DNA from: Bog-950 sp964423405
Lineage (GTDB): Bacteria > Bacteroidota > Bacteroidia > Chitinophagales > LD1
NCBI GenBank assembly: GCA_964423405.1
Contig: CAYREY010000009.1
Coordinates: forward strand, 1-64,000
DNA: 64,000 nucleotides
Direction of reading: 5' to 3'
Part shown: in pieces, positions 55,627 through 62,596 of the stretch
Numbering within the stretch: position 1 is the stretch's first letter
Layout of the letters: every line of letters begins with the position of its first letter
Made by a program: the position numbers and the translations under genes
The notes under the pieces: generated by a model
Databases searched by the model: none
Told to the model about the DNA's origin: nothing
What the model saw: the letters and a program-made list of their open reading frames with translations, nothing else

Positions 55627-56655
55627 CTATTTTTTGCCTCCGCAATCGGTGCCTATGTAGTGCCATACAATATCACTATGCGATACAAGCGGGCCGTCAA
55701 CCCTGCCGGTCATACCCATTGCATACAAATTTCTGGTACCCGCCACTACCTTAATATCCTCAAACAAAGGCTCCTCGGGCATTACAAAACAAGGGGTAAT
55801 ACTGCCTACCAGCTTTGCCTCGTTAATGGCCAGATAGTTTTTAAGCATACAGCAGAAACAACCCTTATCAACCGCACCGCTACTATCGCGCAGCATACTT
55901 ACATACCTTGCAGAGAACAACTGCCTGCTGGTTCCAAACAAACGGGCCGAACGTATTGGCACAAAGTTACCATCGTTTTTGCCGCATAGCAATTGGCTGT
56001 AACTTATTACTGTTTGTTTGGTGCTATCGCAAATTACAAAAGGGTCGTATGGGTCCATTACATACCGGCCATTGCTTAAAGTAATAACCGGAAAAATATG
56101 TACCCCATATGGCACCACAACAGGAGCCCCTTTAATACCCAATAAACTATCGACAAGCCTTAAATAAAACGATGTGCGTTGGCCGCAATACAGGCTGGTA
56201 ATATTTAAATTTCCTAAATCGTAGCAACTGCTCAGCGCCATAGTATCCCAGCCTGCCAGTATGCTTAAATAGGTAGAATCTGTAGCCAACCCAAATTTGG
56301 GGCCTAAAAACTGAAAACTAAAAGTGGCGTAGGTAAAATCTGCCAATACCAGGCTTTTCAGATACTCTTTGGTTGCTTTGTTTGTATTGAGCGAATCGAT
56401 ATGCGTAAACTCCTGCTTAATCTGCAATATGGCTTCATCGTAGCTGTAGGGCAGGTTTCTTAATAACGTATCGGTAGGCGGCACACAGTTACACTTGCTT
56501 AGTACCCACGCTTTTGTAGGAAAACTATCAGATAAATATTCTTTTACATCGCTTAGTTTAATGGTTTCTGTATGCTGCCTGGCTTGCCTTTTGCAACCAG
56601 ATAAGCATACAGCCATAAACAGTACGACAGGTATGAACACTAAAAAACGACGCAT
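55627..56655 (-). CDS. Lipoprotein with transglutaminase-like arrangement
   Basis: A 342-residue lipoprotein from ATG 56655 (MRRFLVFIPVVLFMAVCLSGC). Between about residues 150 and 230 there is LYCGQRTSFYLRLVDSLLG, then a VHIFPVITLSNGRYVMDPYDP stretch. This offers Cys, His and Asp in the order of transglutaminase-like proteases. The assignment is inference and needs a profile search. It starts 43 bases after the stop of the WelO5-like gene and shares its strand. Confidence 0.55.
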   Translation of the reverse strand: MRRFLVFIPVVLFMAVCLSGCKRQARQHTETIKLSDVKEYLSDSFPTKAWVLSKCNCVPPTDTLLRNLPYSYDEAILQIKQEFTHIDSLNTNKATKEYLKSLVLADFTYATFSFQFLGPKFGLATDSTYLSILAGWDTMALSSCYDLGNLNITSLYCGQRTSFYLRLVDSLLGIKGAPVVVPYGVHIFPVITLSNGRYVMDPYDPFVICDSTKQTVISYSQLLCGKNDGNFVPIRSARLFGTSRQLFSARYVSMLRDSSGAVDKGCFCCMLKNYLAINEAKLVGSITPCFVMPEEPLFEDIKVVAGTRNLYAMGMTGRVDGPLVSHSDIVWHYIGTDCGGKK

Positions 56656-56698
56656 GTGTTGCAGTAATATAAAATGTGATACCGGAAGAAACGCTTGT

Positions 56699-57697
56699 TT
56701 AGCTCCAATAATAAATAGTTTCCTTATCGTGCGATAAGCTGAGGAAACCGCCAAAAGTAATACGCGGTGTTTTGCCGGTAACACGTTCTACCCGGTGCCA
56801 GATATTTCCACCCTGAAAAAGAATCATATCGCCTTTGCGTGGCCTTATTTTGTTTTTGCGTATAGATGGATCTGTTTGAACATACATTTTAGTACCGTCG
56901 GGCTGTATAATCTCGTTATCCTCGTGTGGTGTGGCTTTGGTTTGGCCGGGCTGCCAGCGGAAATTGAATAAAGACAGTTCGCCGCCCTCTTCGGGTTCCT
57001 GAAGCATAATAAAATAACTCATCTGGTTTTTTGCGATAACCTTTCTATTTAAATGAGCGTACGCCTCCGAGAAAGTAGTACCGAAATAATTAGCGCAATG
57101 AACGCTCATTAAACCCTGATAGGGGACTAAATAACGAAAGGTAACGAAAGGAAAACGGCCTGTATCCTCTATGCCCTCTGGCTGAGCTATTTTACGCCCC
57201 CCGCCTATCGACTGAAAAAAGCTGGTAATGGCAGCATGTGCATCTACCCCATACTCTGCTGCAAAATCAGTATTAAACTTTTCCATTTGCAGATAATAAT
57301 TGATAGCTGCCTGATGGCGTTCTTCTTCGGGCAAAAAACTCATCTGACGGTTATATTCGGCAAAAATCATGGGATAGGTAAATCCTACATCTGTATTGGC
57401 CAGCCCTTCTTTATTGGCCCGTACAACTTCAAGCTTATCAAGCAATTTATCAACTTCATGTTCGGGCATAAAATTTTTAATAAGAAAGCCATCCGATTTG
57501 CCAACAAACATATCATGTATGGCATCCGGCCTTTGCTTAATTTCTTCTACCGTTACCTCCCTGAAATCGTATAAATTCTGCTGGGCTTCTATTTCTAAAA
57601 TTTCGCCATTGGGTTGTTGTACTTCGGCTTGTTGCACAGTATTATCGCCGGCAGGTTTACTACTACCACCTAACCATTGAAGTATATTTTTAAGCAT
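56699..57697 (-). CDS. WelO5-like Fe/2OG enzyme with His-Cys-Ala (candidate halogenase)
   Basis: A 332-residue Fe(II)/2OG protein, not PhyH. By position before the MSYFIMLQEPEEGGEL strand, the first iron motif should be His200-Cys-Ala202 in LMSVHCANYF. The distal ligand is His301 (NIWHRVERV) and the 2OG arginine is Arg312. WelO5 uses His164 and His259 with Gly166 in place of Asp, a 95-residue spacing; here it is 101. From memory, the last 45 residues closely resemble the WelO5 C terminus. Ala at this place leaves a site for halide, as in SyrB2. It could also be a non-halogenating relative. An amphipathic N terminus (MLKNILQWLGGSSK) precedes the domain. It is divergent from PhyH 8, 81 bases away. 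Confidence 0.75.
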   Translation of the reverse strand: MLKNILQWLGGSSKPAGDNTVQQAEVQQPNGEILEIEAQQNLYDFREVTVEEIKQRPDAIHDMFVGKSDGFLIKNFMPEHEVDKLLDKLEVVRANKEGLANTDVGFTYPMIFAEYNRQMSFLPEEERHQAAINYYLQMEKFNTDFAAEYGVDAHAAITSFFQSIGGGRKIAQPEGIEDTGRFPFVTFRYLVPYQGLMSVHCANYFGTTFSEAYAHLNRKVIAKNQMSYFIMLQEPEEGGELSLFNFRWQPGQTKATPHEDNEIIQPDGTKMYVQTDPSIRKNKIRPRKGDMILFQGGNIWHRVERVTGKTPRITFGGFLSLSHDKETIYYWS

Positions 57698-57778
57698 AAC
57701 TTTTAGTATTGTAACTGAAATTACTAAAAAATAATTAACTGCAAATTATTAACTAACATTGCTAAACGCAAGGGCTGT

Positions 57779-58642
57779 ATGGGTATTTTCAAAAATTCGA
57801 TACATCAAAAACAATTTGATGAAAATGGGTTCATCATATTACCCCTCGTATCTCATGAAACAATCGTGCAGCTTAAAAAACTACACCAGGAGCAGTTTAC
57901 AGAGAACGATAACCGTACCTATGCCTTTAATGCCGAAAGCGAATCGGCCAAAAATGATTACATAGCTACCCGGTTAATTGAATTGCTTGCCGAATCGTTT
58001 GATAAAGTATTGGTAGATTACGTGAACCATGGCGGCACATTTTTTACAAAAGTTAAAGGCTATGGTGAATTACCTTTACACCAGGACACCACGGTAGTTG
58101 AGCCCGGCGCAGGATTTTATACCTGGATACCCCTACAGGATGTTACAGAACAAAACGGGTGCATGTTTATTGTAGAAAAGAGCCACCGTTTTTTTGAAAA
58201 TTATGTTTCGTTTACCTACCCCAATGAGAGCATACCACGAGATACCATACAGCCACAGTATGTTACTAAATTAGAGATGAAAGCAGGCGAAATACTGTTT
58301 TTGAATGGCCGTATGTTTCATGGCTCGTTTGAAAACAACACAACCAGGCACCGTGTTGCCGTAAACGTTTCTATTACCAAAGCAGATACCCGGTTTGTGT
58401 ACTACCAGAAAAAAAATGAGTTTACCGCATCAGAGTATTTTGTAACGGCAGAATCGTATAGAAATAGTTACAAAACATACTCTGCCGGCGAGCTACCTGC
58501 CGGTGCAATTTTTTCGCGGGATATACCGTATAAGCATATTTCAATTAATAATAAGCTGTTGAATAACAAGTGTATTGAGTTACTGCCGCACAAAAACTCT
58601 CTGTTTAGCAAGCTGAAACAATTGGTTGAATCGCTCTACTAA
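57779..58642 (+). CDS. PhyH-family Fe/2OG dioxygenase 8
   Basis: A 287-residue PhyH protein with an intact triad: His101-Gln-Asp103, His181 and Arg192. It has the shortest spacing in its core, and a loop after the motif (VVEPGAG) replaces VVDE of the array proteins. It ends in a basic amphipathic tail, LFSKLKQLVESLY. It is divergent from the WelO5-like gene and the last island gene before thrS. Confidence 0.88.
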   Translation: MGIFKNSIHQKQFDENGFIILPLVSHETIVQLKKLHQEQFTENDNRTYAFNAESESAKNDYIATRLIELLAESFDKVLVDYVNHGGTFFTKVKGYGELPLHQDTTVVEPGAGFYTWIPLQDVTEQNGCMFIVEKSHRFFENYVSFTYPNESIPRDTIQPQYVTKLEMKAGEILFLNGRMFHGSFENNTTRHRVAVNVSITKADTRFVYYQKKNEFTASEYFVTAESYRNSYKTYSAGELPAGAIFSRDIPYKHISINNKLLNNKCIELLPHKNSLFSKLKQLVESLY

Positions 58643-58688
58643 CCCCCCAAACAGCCTGACGTAGCCTTACCGGCCCTGAACTTATTAT

Positions 58689-58730
58689 AAACAGAAAACC
58701 CTTTGAGAAATCTCAAAGGGTTTTCTGTTT
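58689..58730. terminator. Bidirectional terminator between PhyH 8 and thrS
   Basis: A 20-bp perfect stem (58689-58708 with 58711-58730) has a 2-base spacer and A/T-rich ends on both sides. It serves both convergent genes. Confidence 0.9.
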
Positions 58731-58746
58731 TAGTAAGGTATGCAGG

Positions 58747-60675
58747 TTACTTGTACTCTGCAATCTCCTGGTTTATTTGCGCAATAAAATCGGTAAGCGA
58801 TTTGGTACCCTGGTCGCCATGGCCTTGTTTACGCACCGCCACTGCATTATCAGCCGCTTCTTTCTCACCCACTACCAGCATATATGGTACGCGGCGCAAC
58901 TCGGTATCGCGTATTTTTTTACCAATCTTCTCGGCACGCTCATCTACGCTTACTTCTATACCGTTCTTTTTCAGTTCGGCTTTTACACGGTAAGCATAGT
59001 CCATGTATTTATCGCTTATAGGCAGTATAGCTACCTGCTCGGGCGCTAACCAAACAGGAAACTTACCGGCGTAGTGCTCAAGTAAGAAACCTATCATACG
59101 CTCGTGGGTAGATAGTGGTGCCCGGTGAATAATGATAGGGCGCTCTTTTTCGTTTTTCTCGTTGGTAAACCAAAGATCAAAACGCTCGGCCTGGGCAAAA
59201 TCTACCTGGTTGGTAGCAATGGTAAACTCTTTACCAATGGCACTCCATATCTGTATATCTATTTTAGGGCCATAGAAAGCTGCTTCATCGGCCACCTCTA
59301 CAAACGGCAGGCCCGATTTAACCAGCACGCGGCGAACCATATCTTCGGTTTCGTTCCACAGGGCTGCGTTGTCTATATACTTCTGGCCCAGTTTTTCGGG
59401 TGCGTGTTTGCTAAAGCGCATCTGGTATTTTTCTATACCAAATATTTTAAAATACTTAACGTACAGCTCGTTCACCTTCATAAACTCCTCCTCAAACTGA
59501 TCTTTGGTACAGTAGATGTGCGCATCGTTCATTTGCATACTGCGCACACGCATCAGGCCCATCAGCTCGCCGCTTTGCTCGTACCGGTAGCAGGTACCGT
59601 ACTCGGCAAAGCGCAACGGCATATCGCGGTAGCTTTTAGGGGTGGCGCCAAATATTTTGTGGTGGTGCGGGCAGTTCATGGCCTTCAGGTAGTACTTGCC
59701 GCCATCCAGCTCCATGGGCGGAAACATACTATCGGCATAGTACGGCAGGTGGCCGCTGCGCAGGTACAGGGCATCTTTGGCAATGTGCGGGCTTTTTACA
59801 CGTACATAGCCTTGCTCATTCTCATTCTTTTTGGCCAGTGCCTCCAGCTTTTCAATAATGGCAGCGCCTTTAGGCAACCACAGGGGCAGGCCGGGGCCTA
59901 CCTCATCGTCAAAAGCAAATATTTCCAGCTCGCGGCCTATTACGCGGTGGTCACGCTTTTTCTGCTCTTCCAGCATGGCCAGGTACTCATCCAGTTGCTG
60001 CTGCTTGGGAAACGTAATACCATAAATACGGGTTAGCTGCTTGTTGTTGCTATCGCCTTTCCAGTAAGCACCGGCAATGTTAAGCAGTTTAATAGCCTTA
60101 ATATAACCGGTAGACGGGATATGCGGCCCACGGCACAGGTCGGTAAAGTTACCTTGCTTGTAAAATGTAATTTCTCCATCGGCCAGGCCACCCAGCAGGT
60201 CAAGTTTATACTCATCGCCTTTTTCGGTAAAGTATTTTACCGCTTCGGCCTTTGGCATTTCGCTGCGTACGTATTTATTATCCTGCTTAGCCAGTTCGCC
60301 CATCAGCTTTTCTACCTTTTGCAGGTCTTCTTCGCTAAGGGTTTGGCCGCCCAGGTCAATATCGTAGTAGTAGCCGTTATCTAACGGCGGGCCTACCCAG
60401 AATTTAACGCCCGGGAAAAGGGTTTCTATAGCCTCGGCCATCAGGTGGGCCGAAGAGTGCCAGAAGGTTTTTTTACCCCACTCATCTTCAAACTTCAAAA
60501 GCTTAATGCTGGAGTCTTTCGTTATGGGGCGGGTTAAATCCCACACTTCACCATTTACCTCGGCACTTAACACGGCCTTGGCCAATCCCTGGCTGATACT
60601 GGCAGCCACCTCGTAAGCAGAAACCCCTTCGTTGTATTCGCGAACACTTCCATCGGGCAGAGTAATCTTTATCAT
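58747..60675 (-). CDS. thrS: Threonyl-tRNA synthetase
   Basis: A 642-residue class II synthetase. The N-terminal TGS domain (1-60) and editing domain (HSSAHLMAEAIE near 73, part of the HxxxH zinc-like set) are followed by the catalytic core with AMNCPHHHKIF and the APLSTHERMIG motif 3 region, and an anticodon-binding domain. All is of standard length. It marks the edge of the accessory region. Confidence 0.96.
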   Translation of the reverse strand: MIKITLPDGSVREYNEGVSAYEVAASISQGLAKAVLSAEVNGEVWDLTRPITKDSSIKLLKFEDEWGKKTFWHSSAHLMAEAIETLFPGVKFWVGPPLDNGYYYDIDLGGQTLSEEDLQKVEKLMGELAKQDNKYVRSEMPKAEAVKYFTEKGDEYKLDLLGGLADGEITFYKQGNFTDLCRGPHIPSTGYIKAIKLLNIAGAYWKGDSNNKQLTRIYGITFPKQQQLDEYLAMLEEQKKRDHRVIGRELEIFAFDDEVGPGLPLWLPKGAAIIEKLEALAKKNENEQGYVRVKSPHIAKDALYLRSGHLPYYADSMFPPMELDGGKYYLKAMNCPHHHKIFGATPKSYRDMPLRFAEYGTCYRYEQSGELMGLMRVRSMQMNDAHIYCTKDQFEEEFMKVNELYVKYFKIFGIEKYQMRFSKHAPEKLGQKYIDNAALWNETEDMVRRVLVKSGLPFVEVADEAAFYGPKIDIQIWSAIGKEFTIATNQVDFAQAERFDLWFTNEKNEKERPIIIHRAPLSTHERMIGFLLEHYAGKFPVWLAPEQVAILPISDKYMDYAYRVKAELKKNGIEVSVDERAEKIGKKIRDTELRRVPYMLVVGEKEAADNAVAVRKQGHGDQGTKSLTDFIAQINQEIAEYK

Positions 60676-60805
60676 TGACTATTTATTAGTGATTATTGAT
60701 TATTAAAATGAAGTGCGAATATAACAGAATAGGTAAAATTGGTAGCAGACAGTGGTTATAAGACTTAACTATTAATATTTATTTTGTTGCCATTAAACCG
60801 ATACG

Positions 60806-61177
60806 ATGAAAAATATACTATTTGCCCTATCGCTATTGTTTTGCCTGGCGGCTAAGGCCCAGCAGGCCGATAACTGTGTGCTGGTATTAAATGGCAAGGA
60901 ACTAAGTACCGAAGATGTAATTACCAAAGATGATGCAGCGCACTTTTGCAGCCTGCTATTTCGCGATGCGGTAACCAAAAAAGATATGCTGCCTACTGCT
61001 TATAACTGGGTAGCCAGCAATAACGGGCAAATTATAAAAGGCACCCTGGCCGATTGCTTTAAACTGATGGAAGCCGCCAAAGGCATGGCCAGCGGCGATG
61101 TGCTGTACATACAAGAAATTAAATACAAGGGAGTAAAAGGCCAGTGTAAGGGGCAGTTTCAGCTAAGGATTAAGTAA
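60806..61177 (+). CDS. Small secreted hypothetical protein
   Basis: A 123-residue protein with a signal peptide (MKNILFALSLLFCLAAKA). The mature part is about 105 residues and has four cysteines. It contains VLVLNGKELS, slightly like C-terminal domains of GldM-type proteins, but I cannot support that assignment. It probably shares a transcript with the next gene, 13 bases downstream. Confidence 0.6.
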   Translation: MKNILFALSLLFCLAAKAQQADNCVLVLNGKELSTEDVITKDDAAHFCSLLFRDAVTKKDMLPTAYNWVASNNGQIIKGTLADCFKLMEAAKGMASGDVLYIQEIKYKGVKGQCKGQFQLRIK

Positions 61178-61190
61178 ACCCGAAGCATCT

Positions 61191-61565
61191 ATGGCAGCTC
61201 TGGAAAAGTTAAGTGCAGCGGAACTAAACAAAATATTCACCGCGCAACGAATTAAGGAGGATGTATTTAATTACACTGACCCCGAAAATGAAGACGATAC
61301 AATTTTTGACCATGAAGGAAAAAATCCTAAAAGCTTTAGAATTACTCCGGAAATGCCTATTACTATAATATCGTATAAAATTCAACAATCGTTGGTGCCA
61401 GATTCGGAGTATATAATTTTAAATGTCCTATTTGGGTTAGGAAAATTTGATAAAGGAACGAATGGCATTTTTAAAGTAGAACACGCTTTGGGCCGCGCCC
61501 ATTACAATCAAGATTCAGAGTTTATATCTCTTGATTTATTCTACGACCCATTACATTTGCTTTAA
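61191..61565 (+). CDS. Small hypothetical protein
   Basis: A 124-residue protein with no signal peptide or membrane segment. It has an acidic patch (DPENEDDTIFDHEG) in the N-terminal third. No domain is recognised. It lies close behind the previous gene and is convergent with the bestrophin gene. Confidence 0.5.
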   Translation: MAALEKLSAAELNKIFTAQRIKEDVFNYTDPENEDDTIFDHEGKNPKSFRITPEMPITIISYKIQQSLVPDSEYIILNVLFGLGKFDKGTNGIFKVEHALGRAHYNQDSEFISLDLFYDPLHLL

Positions 61566-61586
61566 TCTACAGCAAACGGATAAAAA

Positions 61587-62474
61587 TTATTTTAACCCAA
61601 ATATCTCCAACACTGCCTTGCGTATGTTTTTACTGATAGATTCGGTAGGCAGGTCGTTTTCATCGTGGCCGAAAGGGTCTTCTATTTCTTCGGCAATAAG
61701 CTCCATACTGGTTAGTGCGTAAAATATAAAGGCCACCACCGGTATGCAGTAATACCCCAGCGAAAACACCATGGTAAACGGCAATGTCATTACAAAAAAG
61801 AAAATGAATTTTTTGAGGAAGATGCCATACGAAAAAGGTATGGGCGTATTCTTAATACGCTCGCAGGCACCGCATATATCGGTAAACGAAACAAGCTCGG
61901 CGTTCAGGTAAATAAGGTGCTCATTGCTGATAACACCCTGCCGGTTAAGTTCATGTATGCGGTTATAAATAACACGGGCTAAAAAATTAGGCTGGTGATT
62001 ATCGGGCTTAAGATCATGATGATTAAACTGCGGGTGGTGTTGCAGCTCGTTAGGGTGGAAACTGTTACGCAGATGATTTTTTAGTGCAAAGGAATAGTTG
62101 GGAATCATAACCGAAAAAAAACTGCGGTTTTCGGTATCGCCGGCAGGTAAAATACTGTTTAGCTTAAGCGAAAGGTTACGGCTGTTGTTTACCAATGCGC
62201 CCCATAGTTTGCGGCCCTCCCACCAGCGGTCGTAGGCACTGTTGGTACGAAAAACCAACAGCATGGATATTACAAAGGTGAGCATGCTGTGCATAATAGA
62301 TAAGTTTTTGAGATGGTCGTTCTTATCCATATGCAGATAACCACTGAAATACCAGGCCACCACACCCGAATACACACAAATGGTGAGTATCATGGGCAAT
62401 AACTCACGAAACGTATCGGACTTGTGAAACTTAAACAGAAAAGAAAACCAGTCTTTGGGGTTGTATGAAATCAC
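61587..62474 (-). CDS. Bestrophin family anion channel
   Basis: A 295-residue membrane protein of the bestrophin (UPF0187) family. FRTNSAYDRWWEGRKLWGALVNNSR (about 65-90) and GACERIKNTPIPFSYGIFLKKFIFFF (about 205-230) are hallmark blocks. Bacterial members form pentameric channels. The start is GTG at 62474, as no in-frame ATG is near. Confidence 0.92.
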   Translation of the reverse strand: MISYNPKDWFSFLFKFHKSDTFRELLPMILTICVYSGVVAWYFSGYLHMDKNDHLKNLSIMHSMLTFVISMLLVFRTNSAYDRWWEGRKLWGALVNNSRNLSLKLNSILPAGDTENRSFFSVMIPNYSFALKNHLRNSFHPNELQHHPQFNHHDLKPDNHQPNFLARVIYNRIHELNRQGVISNEHLIYLNAELVSFTDICGACERIKNTPIPFSYGIFLKKFIFFFVMTLPFTMVFSLGYYCIPVVAFIFYALTSMELIAEEIEDPFGHDENDLPTESISKNIRKAVLEIFGLK

Positions 62475-62596
62475 TATCTATTGTTTTATATCTGAAGCCC
62501 GCTAATATACTATTAGGCGTTAAAATGACGCACAAATCAGATAAACAAATAAAAGAGTATGTTTACTATATTGTAAAAAACAAAACCCCTGCGCAA

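Noticed and set aside
56900..56930. His258-Glu-Asp260 of the WelO5-like protein as the iron motif
   Set aside because: It reads like His-x-Asp, but it lies after the GGEL strand, which follows the iron motif in this fold, and is only 41 residues before the distal His. The HCA at 200-202 sits where the motif should be. A structure is needed to close this.
25359..58642. Prophage or integrative element
   Set aside because: No integrase, transposase, phage structural gene or clear att repeat was found, although a tRNA gene flanks the left side. Transfer cannot be excluded.
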